A stretch of DNA of 64,000 nt from JACKAF01 sp041391485 (GTDB lineage Bacteria > Bdellovibrionota > FAC87 > UBA2466 > JACKAF01): assembly GCA_041391485.1 (NCBI GenBank), contig JAWKNY010000014.1, forward strand, positions 1 through 64,000, in the 5' to 3' direction. A program made the position numbers and the translations under genes. This document shows, one piece after another, positions 1 through 9,326 of the stretch (position 1 is the stretch's first letter; the number at the start of each line of letters is the position of its first letter). The notes below the pieces were generated by a model. It did not search any database and was not told where the DNA came from. It was given only the letters and a program-made list of their open reading frames with translations.

Positions 1-297
1 CATGGAAGTCAGGTAAATCTGGACTCCCGCCTCAGTCCGAGCAAACCAAAGGTAGGGCGCATAATTCCGGGCCGGTCCGGTGCTCCATTGCTCCCACTCA
101 CCTTGTTTCTTTGAGCGGTACTGAACAAACTTGGAGAGTAAAGGGGCGTAGCCATTGCTGCACTTGGGTTCACCCGCAACCTGGAAACGGTTCACACCGT
201 CCGATACGATGCCACTCAGAACGTCACTCACATCCTGTGCCACACCCGCTTGAGCCAGGGATAATAGGAAAATAGCCACACCTGAAAAAAGTCTCAT
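1..297 (-). CDS. Exported protein of unknown function, C-terminus beyond window
   Basis: An open frame runs from an ATG at 297 leftward off the window edge, 99 codons without a stop. It begins with a clear signal peptide (MRLFSGVAIFLLSLAQAGVA, then a probable Ala-x-Ala cleavage site near residue 20). The mature part visible here has one cysteine and a Trp/Tyr-rich stretch but no motif I recognise. A weak GGGGGCA ribosome site precedes the ATG. It is followed on the same strand side by 135 bp without genes and then the lipoprotein at 433-1596, so it could be co-transcribed with that pair. Exported location is inferred from the signal peptide only. Confidence 0.6.
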   Translation of the reverse strand, partial: MRLFSGVAIFLLSLAQAGVAQDVSDVLSGIVSDGVNRFQVAGEPKCSNGYAPLLSKFVQYRSKKQGEWEQWSTGPARNYAPYLWFARTEAGVQIYLTSM

Positions 298-432
298 CGT
301 TGCCCCCACGTAGTTGCCTTTTCTCAAAGAAAGGAAAGGCGAATAGAGTCTCGCAATACTGGTGAGGTCGATCAAGAAAAGTGGGATGGAGATCGGGGAA
401 AGTGTCTACACTCGGAAGACAGGGACGGGTGC

Positions 433-1596
433 TTAGTCTTTTGGCAACGCATCAATCCCTTCCGGGGCATCGATTCTCGAACTAAAATTGAAAGCATTGA
501 TATTGTCGGATTTCCACGGACGCAGTGAGATCTTGTAGGTGCCGTCGTTTCGTCTCAGGTTGTAGATCTCGGTTTCATAGCCGTCATTAAACTCGACGGA
601 GTAATCAATCATCACCGGATCAATGGTGCGTGCCACAAGCTTGTCGCCACGTTGGTAAGTCTTACGAAATACCGGAGGCTGACCGGACAGCTGCGTGTAA
701 AGAGTGCGCAGAATTCTGCCTTTGGCGGCGAACTTCGAAAAAATGGCTGACAAGTACACCTTGCGGCCACGGATTCGTAGACTCGCGCTGGGATCTCGAT
801 CTTTCGGAAATCCAGGAACGACCCCGTCAAAGTACAGGTGCCCGCCGATTTGCAAATCACACGCAACACAGCTGACTAACTCACTCCCCCAATCTTTATC
901 AATTTCCTGAAACTTATCGCTCGATTCGCCGCGCTTCATCTCAGCGATGATTTGCGCGCCTAGATCGGGCGCCATAATCGTATTGGCGCGGTGATCAAAA
1001 CCCAAGGCGTGAAGAACCTCGTGCTTCACAATTCCCTCTAGTAGCCCATTGTACGGCGCCCACCCGGAACCAATCCCAAACTGGGTAGTCCGCGCGATAT
1101 AGATGTCGGCGTTCCCCCAACGGGCCTCGGGGTCGTAGCTCCCCTCAAAGAACCCGACTTCTTCGCGGTGGTTCTCAAAATGCTTTGCTTCCAGTGCGTC
1201 GTCGTCTCCCAGGAGAACTCGAAGATCTTCGCCGCCCTGGCACTCTCCCGCAAAGCGGTGGTTAAAGATGAGTTTGGGCTCGTCGTCGGATACATCGGCC
1301 TGCTCATTCACGCGGCGGTCTTTGAGATAGTCCTGAACTTTGCGCATGATCTGGGGAAGAAGCGCTTCCACGGTATCCCCGTCGACTCCAAAGTCTGGAT
1401 GGAGTCCGTAACAATAGGTCACTTCTTTTTCGCCTAAAAAGAGAGCGGTCATCGGCCGGTGATCCCCACCACCGCCATTCCCCACCGTCGTGCGCTTCGG
1501 AGGTTGGCCAGGCGAATCGAGTACGCCAATGTGCTGTGGAAAGAAGCAACCATTCAATAGAAGAAGCACCGAGGCTAACAATAAATACCGATACAT
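433..1596 (-). CDS. Lipoprotein with a metzincin-type zinc protease motif
   Basis: 387 residues. The start is a lipoprotein signal peptide with lipobox LLNGC (lipidated Cys17), so the protein should sit in a membrane, facing periplasm or outside. Residues 192-202 read HEVLHALGFDH, which is the extended zinc-binding motif HExxHxxGxxH of metzincins (three His ligands, Glu193 as general base), followed by IMAP at 207-210, a good Met-turn. This places it near matrixin-like zinc proteases; the substrate is unknown. The C-terminal 150 residues look like a beta-rich accessory domain. Its ATG overlaps the stop of the upstream TIGR02147 gene (TAATG), so the two are translationally coupled. Protease activity is inferred from the complete motif. 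Confidence 0.8.
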   Translation of the reverse strand: MYRYLLLASVLLLLNGCFFPQHIGVLDSPGQPPKRTTVGNGGGGDHRPMTALFLGEKEVTYCYGLHPDFGVDGDTVEALLPQIMRKVQDYLKDRRVNEQADVSDDEPKLIFNHRFAGECQGGEDLRVLLGDDDALEAKHFENHREEVGFFEGSYDPEARWGNADIYIARTTQFGIGSGWAPYNGLLEGIVKHEVLHALGFDHRANTIMAPDLGAQIIAEMKRGESSDKFQEIDKDWGSELVSCVACDLQIGGHLYFDGVVPGFPKDRDPSASLRIRGRKVYLSAIFSKFAAKGRILRTLYTQLSGQPPVFRKTYQRGDKLVARTIDPVMIDYSVEFNDGYETEIYNLRRNDGTYKISLRPWKSDNINAFNFSSRIDAPEGIDALPKD

Positions 1597-2441
1597 TAGG
1601 CTTCCTCCTTAATACGGACCACGGGGAAGAAAGCGATCTCCAGGTGGTAAATCCGGTCGGAGTCCGAGGACTCTAGTGCGTCACAGAACTCATCGTTGAA
1701 TTTTCGGATAAGTTTTTTAGCGAGCTCGATTTTGGAACTAGGGATCGCTACCGTAGTGCCTCTAAATTCGCGATCCGAAACGGGACAAGACTGAAGCGAC
1801 AGCGCCGCATTCTTGAGCGACTGCTCGTGGAAGCGACGAATCCCTTGGCTTGCGATATCGCTGGGCGTTTCGGCGTGTGGGTCTCCGGCAAAGAGTTTCC
1901 CTTTTTTGTCCCGCCGGAGCAGTCCCAATTTCAAAAGTACTTTGATCGCGCGCCGGATGTCGTGGATAGGGACCCGAAACTCGAGTTGGCGTGCGATCCA
2001 GTGCGCGTCTTCCATAAACCCTTTGAGGGAAACGAGCTCCCGAATGGCGTGGTAGTACCACGAGGAGATAGCAGAAAAAGTCTGTAGATCGAGCAACGCA
2101 AATTTTCCGGTGTGGTGTTGGGACGCAAGCCTCTCCACCAGCATGATAGAGGTCTGCATGTCGTTTTTTGTCTTCTGCAGACGAACGAGATCATGAAAAT
2201 AGCGAGATTCTTTTTCCGAAAGATTGAGATTGTGAACCAGCCGCTCGGTGAGAGAGTCCCCAGGGTTGCGCTCCCCCTGCACGATCATCACGAGCGTTGA
2301 GGGACTACGCACACCCAAGCCGCGCGCCCAGGCCCCGTAGCTCCAGCGCGGGTTCTTTTTTTTCCTATCCCGGTACGTATCCCGGAGGAAATGACGGTAG
2401 TCCGTATATTCGAAAACTGAATGTGAAGTCGATGTCTGCAT
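1596..2441 (-). CDS. TIGR02147 family regulator-like protein
   Basis: 281 residues. The N-terminus (YTDYRHFLRDTY, then WSYGAWARGLGVRSPSTL and an LTERL segment) matches the opening of the TIGR02147 family, found mainly in Bdellovibrio relatives and Fibrobacter and thought to be a DNA-binding regulator: residues 30-75 resemble a helix-turn-helix of the 'phage repressor' kind, and a later segment around residues 160-185 (RRAIKVLLKLGLLRRDKKGK) looks like a winged helix. It shares a TAATG junction with the downstream zinc-protease lipoprotein. The upstream gap is packed with TTCAC/GTGAA boxes that could be its own operator. DNA targets are not known for the family, so autoregulation is inference. 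Confidence 0.8.
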   Translation of the reverse strand: MQTSTSHSVFEYTDYRHFLRDTYRDRKKKNPRWSYGAWARGLGVRSPSTLVMIVQGERNPGDSLTERLVHNLNLSEKESRYFHDLVRLQKTKNDMQTSIMLVERLASQHHTGKFALLDLQTFSAISSWYYHAIRELVSLKGFMEDAHWIARQLEFRVPIHDIRRAIKVLLKLGLLRRDKKGKLFAGDPHAETPSDIASQGIRRFHEQSLKNAALSLQSCPVSDREFRGTTVAIPSSKIELAKKLIRKFNDEFCDALESSDSDRIYHLEIAFFPVVRIKEEA

Positions 2442-2464
2442 GAGCTAATAGCGCGTGAGCGAGC

Positions 2465-2740
2465 CACCTTATAACACACCGTTCACAAAAAAGGAGAAAA
2501 AGTTCACAAAGCGTGAAAATCAAAGGGAAAACCGTGAAGAGCCCAAAGGCCCATTCACAGCCCTGTGAACGCTATCTCCTGCCAAACTTTGATTCCCGAC
2601 GTTCCGATCTCGTATACCCACCTTCACGAATCTAAGACGATCCACTCAAGCAAGGTGAACACGGCGCAGCTCAGCGACCCACGCTGCCAGTCCCCAGAGC
2701 CCCACTGCGAAAGGCTCTGAGGCGTCGGGTTCACCTTGTT
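2465..2740. promoter_or_regulatory. Cluster of TTCAC/GTGAA boxes, candidate operator region
   Basis: The gap between the divergent TIGR02147 gene and the gene at 2767 holds nine copies of TTCAC or its complement GTGAA: near 2482, 2503, 2513, 2534, 2554, 2565, 2623, 2655 and 2730. Several pair up as inverted repeats: TTCAC-5-GTGAA at 2503-2517, a perfect 16-bp palindrome at 2554-2569 (TTCACAG/CTGTGAA halves), and a 10-bp arm pair CAAGGTGAAC (2651-2660) with GTTCACCTTG (2729-2738). Under one copy would be expected by chance. The most likely ligand is the TIGR02147 protein encoded next to it; that is inference. I see no gene in this stretch. Confidence 0.5.
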
Positions 2741-2766
2741 TGGGGGGTACATGGCCGGGTGAAAAA

Positions 2767-4210
2767 ATGAATCATGCATGGGAAATTTCGCTCCTTACTT
2801 TCTTGTTCACGACCCAAGCCTTTGGTGGGCTGGTGGAAGACTTGCGAAGCCCCCAACCGGACGTTCGCCTAAGAGCCGCGGTGTTCCTGGCCTATGAGAT
2901 CCCGACAGATCCGGTGCTAAACGGGCTTATCGCTGCCTCCGATTACCCCGCGACCGATGAACCCAGTAGGGAGGCGCAGCGGATCGCGGGAAACGTGCTC
3001 GCTTACCACGGTAGGGACAACATCCGCGTCGCGGAATTCTTTTTGGAAATGGGGCTTCTCACAGACAAGGACGAAATCGAGGGGCACCAAGTTATTCGGG
3101 ATCTCGCAAACGTTTACTGGAAACTGGCTGGCGACTCCGTTCGAAAGCACGTGCGAACGAAGCTGTACAGCGTCCTAGAGAACGATCCAGCAGGCTCGTT
3201 AGAGGTAAGTCTTTACCTCCAGGCGCTTTCTGAAGGCATGGAGCCCGACGAGGCCCAAACGATGTTGGACTTTCTTGTCCAGCAATACCCTTTTGATTTC
3301 AAAAAGGTTTACTGGAAACAACCGGATAGAACACTGCTTGTGACCGATCTTTTAGTTCTGGGAGCAAGAAACACCCGATTGAACCAAGACGCGCGCCAAA
3401 TACTGAAATCCAAAAAGGGGACGCGAACTACGCACAAGTGGACGCCTACGGTAGCGCCGCTACGGTGCTGGGATATGACGAGATCGGAAAGGAGGAAAAT
3501 ATCCCCTTATTGCGAGCCGCCATTTCCGAACTCAAAAGTAATTCGGTACCTGAAGACGAAATGAAACTCATCCAGATGGTTTAGAAGATTTGGAGGCAGG
3601 AAGAGTGAACTTTAAGCGAAAGCCAGGGTTCCGCGCCAAGCTCATCATTCGCAATCAAGTGCGGTGCTTAGCAAGAAACTTCCCAGCGATTTTGGACACT
3701 CAAACGATGGTGAACCTTCTTAAACAAATCCCCGCTGATGAAAGAAAAGAGTTTCTGGAAGCCTTGGCGGGCGCACTACTACGCCACGAGAAAGCGCGGG
3801 AGCGGAATTTGGGCCACGCTTTCATTCGCGCGGCTTGGGACGGTCGAGAGCCCCTGCAACTGGATGAAACATTGAAGTCATCGGCCATCTGCGCCCAAAC
3901 CATCGCAGCGGTGAACTCGGAAGGCCTTACCTTTCTACACGAGGGCGGGCTACCAAAGATCGATTACCCGCGTTTTGGAAAAGGGAACAATTAGGCGGGG
4001 TGTTGACTGCGCAACGGAATCGGGGGTTGCCCCTAGACTCCCCAGAATCCCTTCAGCTCACCGACCAAGATGAAATTCGGATGGTAGTATACCCCACTGT
4101 TTGGCGAATCCGCGCCCGGCGAAACCGACGACGAACTCCCTAACATACCGATCACGCAAACACCTCACCTGTCGCGCGACAGGTTAAGCGGAGAGAGCTT
4201 ATCCGATTAG
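2767..4210 (+). pseudogene. Exported protein of unknown function, reading frame broken about four times
   Basis: ATG at 2767 opens a signal peptide (MNHAWEISLLTFLFTTQAFG) and an unbroken 217-codon frame that looks like a helical, HEAT-like repeat protein (LRSPQPDVRLRAAVFLAYE near the start). The frame then drops by one at the GGGG run 3417-3420, again near 3555-3575, at TTTT 3973-3976 and at CCCC 4092-4095. Adding one base at each point gives a continuous protein of about 480 residues ending at a TAG near 4208. The next frames clearly look coding (for example QIPADERKEFLEALAGALL after 3720). Either sequencing loss of homopolymer bases or real decay. No family recognised. Confidence 0.6.
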
Positions 4211-4369
4211 CGCGCTTATTCATCAATTTTTCTTAAAACCCGTCCAATTTTTATTAACTGGGGCCCGTCAACACTTCCTCTGTAGCGCAGTAGTTGGCGA
4301 TTGAAGTTTTCTTTGCGGAGGTGGTAATCGGGATCTCAAGGCAATAACAACATACATGGGGTGGGTATC

Positions 4370-5197
4370 ATGAAGAGAATCTCTCTATTCATATTAACGG
4401 CCGTTTCCATGGGGCTCGCGCAGCCACGGGTGGACCCTAAAGTAGAGCCGCGCGCTTCCACCAAAGACTCCTCTCATTTTCACGCGGCCTTAAGACCGCT
4501 CAACTGGGCACGCTTTGGCGAGGCGGGCAATTTCCCGCCTAAAGACTACCCAGTAGAGGAAGAGGAATCCCAAAGCCAACACGAAACGCCTGAGGATTTT
4601 CCGGGCGGCGTGCCCTCTCGTGATGGCTATTGTGTAGGGGTGGTGGAATATAGGAGGATGGCGCACCTCGCGCAGGTAAGAAGGCTTGCCGTGCCCTACA
4701 AGGAGCCGATGAAGCGGGTGGCGTATATCAAGAAGAAGCACGTAAGTGTGAACCTGAAGATTGAGCGGGCCATTGTGCAGTGGCAAAAGGACGGGCAGCG
4801 TTGGCTTGGTCAGCGCCTGATGGATCCAACTCTGACACCGGCTGAAAGAAAACTCTACGGCGATTTGCTAAAGGACATCGCCACCCGTGAAGGGGCGATT
4901 GAGTTCAATGCTTTAAAGAGCACGAAACAACTTGCGGACTACGGGACGCCTTTCGGCGCGCTAGGGGCACGGCTTTATGTAACGGGTCTGGGAGGTACGC
5001 AAGGGCATGCCGTCGAGCTTTTTGTGGTGGGCGAGAAGCCCAAGATTGTTGATCCCAACATTGGGGACGTCACGTTGGACCCCAAGATGGACGCCACCGG
5101 CATTCACTGGATCGAGGCAAGCGGTAACGGCCACCACTACGGAATTGCCTACGGCGCGCCGTGGAAGTGGATCCCGCTGTCGGCGGTTTATGAGTAG
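4370..5197 (+). CDS. Exported YopT-like (peptidase C58) cysteine protease candidate
   Basis: 275 residues from the ATG at 4370, chosen over the ATG at 4361 because GGGGTGGG lies just upstream. It has a signal peptide (MKRISLFILTAVSMGLAQ). The rest carries the landmarks of YopT-type papain-fold proteases: a nucleophile loop DGYCVGVVEY with Cys88, a QGHAVELFVV strand with His213, and KIVDPNIGDV with Asp228. Spacing Cys-125-His-15-Asp is very close to the known YopT triad C139/H258/D274. YopT cleaves prenylated Rho GTPases; nothing here says this protein does. Export rather than type III secretion is suggested by the signal peptide. Intact frame, flanked by broken genes. Family call is from motif and spacing only. 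Confidence 0.6.
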   Translation: MKRISLFILTAVSMGLAQPRVDPKVEPRASTKDSSHFHAALRPLNWARFGEAGNFPPKDYPVEEEESQSQHETPEDFPGGVPSRDGYCVGVVEYRRMAHLAQVRRLAVPYKEPMKRVAYIKKKHVSVNLKIERAIVQWQKDGQRWLGQRLMDPTLTPAERKLYGDLLKDIATREGAIEFNALKSTKQLADYGTPFGALGARLYVTGLGGTQGHAVELFVVGEKPKIVDPNIGDVTLDPKMDATGIHWIEASGNGHHYGIAYGAPWKWIPLSAVYE

Positions 5198-5203
5198 GCG
5201 TTG

Positions 5204-6144
5204 CTAGGCGTCTAGCTTAACAAGAAGTTCCCGCAATTTAGCGATCTGATTTTGATATGAAGTGATTTGCTTGTTTACCTGGGCGAGCTTTTCGCCTCTT
5301 CGGTGGTCGCTTTCTTCGCGGCTTTCAACGTAGCGATCTTTTTTTCATTTGCGGTCTTATTTGTCTTAGCCTTATTCAAACTTGCCTGAAGCGTCTTTAT
5401 CTTTGCATTGGTAGCCTTAATCTCTTGCGCATAGAGTTTCACTTGGCAGCCGCGGCTTTGTATGCCGCAGATAGGCTTTCGCTGTGATTTGGCTTTCGCC
5501 ACAAACCAGTTTCGGTTCCCACTGACATCTAGACGGGTGAAATAGGTGTTTCGTCGAAAATCTGTGCGCGACATGAGCGCGACGAGCTTTCCGGATTGAA
5601 AGAGCGGCCCACCGGAATCTCCCGGGCAGGCGACCGCTCCACCGGCGCCGAGTACCATGTACTTATTTCGATAGTAGCTGTAGATGTTGACCATACCGAC
5701 TCGTTGGGTGCGGTAGCCGGCACCGTTCGCGTTGTTGCAGCCAAAACCCGTGATCACTCCGGTTCCCCAGCTCAGCCCTCTTGCCATCGATCGGGGGGCT
5801 ACGCCAAGATCCTCATCCGCAAATCCAATGGCCACATCGTAGTCCCAACCATTAAAGTTGGGGTGCGCAAAGAAGTTGAGGGTGACAGTACGTTTTCCGA
5901 TGGTCACCTTTCGCGGAGCGTTCCGCGGGCGGTTCGCGTGAAAACAGTGGGCAGCGGAAATCACCGTTCGGGGTCCAACAATCGTCGCCGTGCAGCCGTA
6001 CAACACGACAGTGGGATCGTGACTGGAAGAGCCACCGATGATCCCACGGGTGTTGCTCGCGTTTGATTGATTGTGATTGGCTTCCTCAACGCCACAAGCG
6101 CTAAGGAGTAAGATTGCAAAAAAGGAAAACGTGAACCGGTACAT
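5204..6144 (-). CDS. Trypsin-like serine protease lipoprotein with coiled-coil tail (one frame break)
   Basis: Lipobox LLSAC gives lipidated Cys17. The S1 (chymotrypsin) fold follows: IIGG at 35-38, TVISAAHC with His66, DYDVAIG with Asp103, and CPGDSGGP with Ser177, so the triad is complete. After about residue 230 comes a Lys/Ala-rich coiled coil. The frame as given stops at 5275, but at the run TTTT 5289-5292 one added base continues the heptads (EKLAQVNKQITSYQNQ...) to a TAG at 5204; I take that as the true end, about 313 residues. S1 proteases are abundant in predatory Bdellovibrio species. Anchored, outward-facing protease activity is inferred. Confidence 0.85.
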
Positions 6145-6220
6145 TCCTCGGACTCCTTCGGAAGGGCTACGTATAAAAAAATGAAGGAGCGAGCGATGGT
6201 GTGAAAACGGACTACTTGAG

Positions 6221-6379
6221 GCGCACTGATTAAGCTTTGCAACAACGTTGCCACCGATACTACGCAGGGGCCGACGCAGCAGCTGGATACCGCCTCGGCA
6301 GCGTTACGGGTAGTTGCTAGTAATATCCACGCTTTCCCAGGGCTAAAGGAATTTCAGGAAAAACTGCCTAGAAAGTAGG
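6221..6379 (+). pseudogene. Possible C-terminal gene remnant
   Basis: In the otherwise empty 6145-6467 stretch, one plus-strand frame from about 6221 to a TAG at 6377-6379 reads like the end of a protein (Thr/Gln/Ala-rich, ending LKEFQEKLPRK) but has no start codon or ribosome site. It might be the tail of a lost or frame-broken gene. No family recognised; the call rests only on amino-acid composition. Confidence 0.2.
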
Positions 6380-6467
6380 CAGCGAAATACCAATCGATAA
6401 TCATACTTAAAGGATTTTGACGTAGCAGGTGTTCTATACCTAAGCGTTCGCGGAAAGAGCCGGGAGC

Positions 6468-6713
6468 TCAATCCATTAGCGGTTCGAACTTGGAATTCTT
6501 CTCAAAGCTCGGCGCCATCCCTTCATCGGCATCGTAGACATGCACGCCCACGTTGGCGCCCTTAAAGTCGATGAGGGAAAGTGTCTTAAAACCCTCGTCG
6601 TCTTCGGTAAAGCCGAGGCCGATTTCATCAGGTTTCTTCGCAGCAAACTTAAGGCGTGCGACGGCGGCTTCCAAATCACGTAGGCGGATCTTCATGACGG
6701 CTTTAACTTCCAT
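6468..6713 (-). CDS. Small conserved-looking protein of unknown function
   Basis: 81 residues (or 75 if the second Met, at 6695, is used). Acidic, predicted alpha/beta, with the segment LRDLEAAVARLKFAAKKPDE followed by a GLGFTEDDEGFKTLSLID strand pair; no signal peptide, no cysteines, no membrane segment, so cytoplasmic. I do not recognise the family. It starts 27 bp from the tRNA-Arg gene at 6741-6814 on the same strand and could be transcribed with it. Confidence 0.55.
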   Translation of the reverse strand: MEVKAVMKIRLRDLEAAVARLKFAAKKPDEIGLGFTEDDEGFKTLSLIDFKGANVGVHVYDADEGMAPSFEKNSKFEPLMD

Positions 6714-6740
6714 GCCGCTACCGTATCACAAGTTAGAAAG

Positions 6741-6814
6741 TGGACCCGGCGCGGATCGAACGCGCAACCCCCAGATTAGAAATCTGGTGCTCTATCCTGT
6801 TGAGCTACGGGTCC
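6741..6814 (-). tRNA. tRNA-Arg (anticodon UCU)
   Basis: Read on the minus strand the 74 nt fold as a complete cloverleaf: 7-bp acceptor GGACCCG/CGGGTCC with discriminator A, D arm GCTC/GAGC, anticodon stem CCAGA/TCTGG around loop TTTCTAA (anticodon TCT), 5-nt variable loop, and T arm GCGCG-TTCGATC-CGCGC. The 3' CCA is not encoded. It decodes AGA. Confidence 0.95.
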
Positions 6815-6978
6815 TTTTGCAGTCCTAGGGTGTAACATAAGTCCTCCGGCCCGTCTACTGGAGGCAGTCTGCGAAAAGTCTTTAATTCCGGTGGGTTCTC
6901 TGGCCGCTTGACTCCGCTCGCTCATTTGTTAGATTGCGCCCGCCTTAAGCCGTCTTAGTCCATTTAAAGGAGTCCGTC

Positions 6979-7647
6979 GTGGGAGTTCTCACAAATTTTT
7001 TGAGTATCCTTATCGGTGCCGCGATTGGCCTTTGGATCGGGACCCGCTTCACCGAACGCTTCCAGCAAATCATGTATCAGGCACTGGGGCTCTCGACGAT
7101 CATCATCGGCGGCCAGATGGCGCTCAAAATTGAAAACCCGCTCGTCCTCATCGGTAGCCTAGCGATGGGCGCTCTCATCGGCGAGTGGATTCACATCGAG
7201 CGCTGCCTTCAAAACTTCGCCGAACGTTGCAAACAAAAACTCCAGGTCACAGACTCGCGTTTCGTTGAAGCCTTTGTATCGACGAGCTTGCTTGTTTGTG
7301 TCGGCAGCATGGCGGTCATCGGCTCCATCGATGTAGGGCTGCGCGGAGATTCGGCCGTGCTCTACGCCAAATCTGTTTTGGACGGCGTCGTCTGCGTCCC
7401 GCTCGCCGCCACACTCGGACCCGGCGTCCTCTTCGCCGCGTTTTCGGTACTCGCCTACCAAGGTGGGCTTTCGGTACTGGCGGGTTTTAGCGGAAACCTC
7501 TTCACCCCCATGATGCTGGCCAACCTTAGCGCCACCGGAGGGGTGCTCATCATGGCCATCGGGATGAGTCTTGTGGGAGTAAAGATCGTTCGCATCGGCA
7601 ACATGCTCCCGGCTATTTTCATCGCGGTTTTACTCAGTTTGGTTTAG
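6979..7647 (+). CDS. DUF554 family membrane protein
   Basis: 222 residues from a GTG at 6979 with AAAGGAG six bases upstream. Six or seven hydrophobic helices and the typical DUF554 pattern: GxxxNxxxxxxGxxxG at the N-terminus (here GVLTNFLSILIGAAIGLWIG), GLSTIIIGGQMAL, the GALIGEW segment around residue 65, and a CVGSMAVIGSI segment near 110. Family members (YdfK/YqgA) are inner-membrane proteins of unknown function, sometimes proposed as transporters. Length is usual for the family. It stands alone between a tRNA and an exported protein gene. Confidence 0.9.
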   Translation: MGVLTNFLSILIGAAIGLWIGTRFTERFQQIMYQALGLSTIIIGGQMALKIENPLVLIGSLAMGALIGEWIHIERCLQNFAERCKQKLQVTDSRFVEAFVSTSLLVCVGSMAVIGSIDVGLRGDSAVLYAKSVLDGVVCVPLAATLGPGVLFAAFSVLAYQGGLSVLAGFSGNLFTPMMLANLSATGGVLIMAIGMSLVGVKIVRIGNMLPAIFIAVLLSLV

Positions 7648-7739
7648 TGATTTCCCCTTACATTTCAAACTCTTAACTCGCCATAATTAGTCCACAATTC
7701 CCTGCTACCTTAAGATCGGTCGGGGAAAAGCCGGTAAAC

Positions 7740-9218
7740 ATGAAAATACTTGTTCTGGGCGCGCTCTCGCTCGCCCTCTTCTTTACAGTCCGCTCGCACG
7801 GGGAAACAATCTTTGAACGTGCAGAAAAGGCCATTGGTGTATTGGAAACCCAAAACTTTGAAGCCCGTGAAGGTGGCTTCAGTGTCATTGGCAATGAAGA
7901 CTGCGCGGGGCTCATCAAAGTCTTTGGAAACTGTTTCGGAAACAACCCAGCAGCCCCCTACCTCGTGCCGCTCATCCCGCGGCATCCCAAAGAATATATA
8001 GATCCCTTCTACCACACCGAACTCTTTCTCGGTGAAACCCAAAACCGAAGTTTTACTTACCGCCTTCGCGAGGATGAGGCGATCGTGATTGTAGGTACAA
8101 CGCCACCTAAGGCGGCGTACTTTGGGGCCCAGTCTTATAACTTTACCCGCGCGGGTACCACCGTGAGTGTCCCCAACATAGACGGTCTCAACCTACTTTT
8201 TAGTGGTTCTCCCAACCCGGATCGCTACATATCTTTTTCCAGTCTAGGAAACTCTCTCAATAATTACGTTATCGCCAAAAAGTTGGGATCGGGCTTTGGG
8301 CAAACCTTCGTCCTCATTTCGACTCCCAGCAAAGAAACCAACGCGGATTTGTTAGCCGCCTTTCGTGACGCAGGCATCGCTGCGGCTCATATTTTTACTG
8401 AACCCATCCCTTCTGAAATGAAGCTTGGCCTTACGTCCGAAGCTGACGACTTTTCCATGCTCATTCGCTACGCTCTGCCAGAATCGAAAGTCCTGGGCGA
8501 CGCGTGGCTAGCCAGTCCTGGCTTACGCGTCTACCGCCTCTCGAAAAAAGCCGCGACCGTTACCGAACGCTTTGGCGCTATTGCGCTCGATAGCCGAACG
8601 GGTGACAGCGAGAGGCTGCTAGGTCTAGCGCTAGATGATTTCACGCGTGAAGTGGCCGTTCGTTTGGGTCAGCCACGCCTGGTGAAACTCAAAGAGTTTG
8701 TCGCGCCCTCCTTTCTCGTGGGCGAAACCTGCTTGAAGCTGCGGATGAACTGCCTCGGCGACACCCAGGATACCGATACCTACCGAACCGCCTCGGTCCC
8801 TTCATTCAGTAATTCGATATCGTCGTTATTACTGGCGTCGATCACACGGCGACGGGAAACGCCAGTTACATCAGCCTTGGATTTAGCGTTGCTGAAACTT
8901 TCACAGGCATCGCGAGCGAATCCCAAACAGCCGCCAGCGCCGGCTTTGTGAGGGGAACCTCGCGGGAAGCGCCGAAGCGTTCCTCAAGAAAGTGGGGGCA
9001 GCGTCCCCTACGTTTGCGCGCCAGCGTGCCTAAGTTTTCGTCCGCCTCGTTGCAAGGCAGTGTGAAGGGCTTCCTTCTGCACGCCCATTACCGATTCGCA
9101 GTTGCCTCTCAACCAGGACCTCACGGTTTTAAGAAGAGCTTATATTCATCCGAGAACCGTGCGTGGTCCGGATCCGTCAAAACTCCTCTCTCCTCGCTAT
9201 TTCATATACGAGCGTTAG
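7740..9218 (+). pseudogene. Exported protein of unknown function with broken C-terminal third
   Basis: ATG at 7740 starts a signal peptide (MKILVLGALSLALFFTVRSHG) and about 355 clean codons with seven Cys-poor beta-rich segments; the region resembles secreted Bdellovibrio proteins of unknown role (GFSVIGNEDCAGLIKVFGNCFG near the start). The frame breaks near 8811 (a lost T would fix it), at GGGG 8952-8955, and around 9003-9010, then runs on through one in-frame TGA at 9063-9065 to a TAG at 9216-9218. The reconstructed tail (DIVVITGVDHTATGNASYIS..., later LPLNQDLTVLRRAYIHP) reads as coding. Reconstructed size about 490 residues. Whether the breaks are real is undecided. Confidence 0.6.
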
Positions 9219-9326
9219 TCGCGGCAAACCGCACTCTACAGCCGCCGCACTGCACTGCATTTGAATTTACTGTTGTGTTACACAAAGTCTGCTAAATTGC
9301 GCCCTTAGAAAATACATGGGGGCTCA

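Noticed and set aside
2554..2569. CRP/FNR-type operator
   Set aside because: The TCACA and TGTGA halves are in the order opposite to a CRP site (TGTGA-N6-TCACA); the boxes fit a different protein.
3412..3420. Programmed -1 frameshift site (AAAAAGGGG)
   Set aside because: Does not fit a clean X-XXY-YYZ slippery site in the reading frame, and the same kind of break recurs at unrelated four-base runs across the window.
5596..6066. Plus-strand frame of 156 codons
   Set aside because: Opposite strand of the trypsin-like gene with its complete catalytic triad.
9063..9065. In-frame TGA as a selenocysteine codon
   Set aside because: No selenoprotein family features and the surrounding gene has other frame breaks; simple error or decay is more likely.
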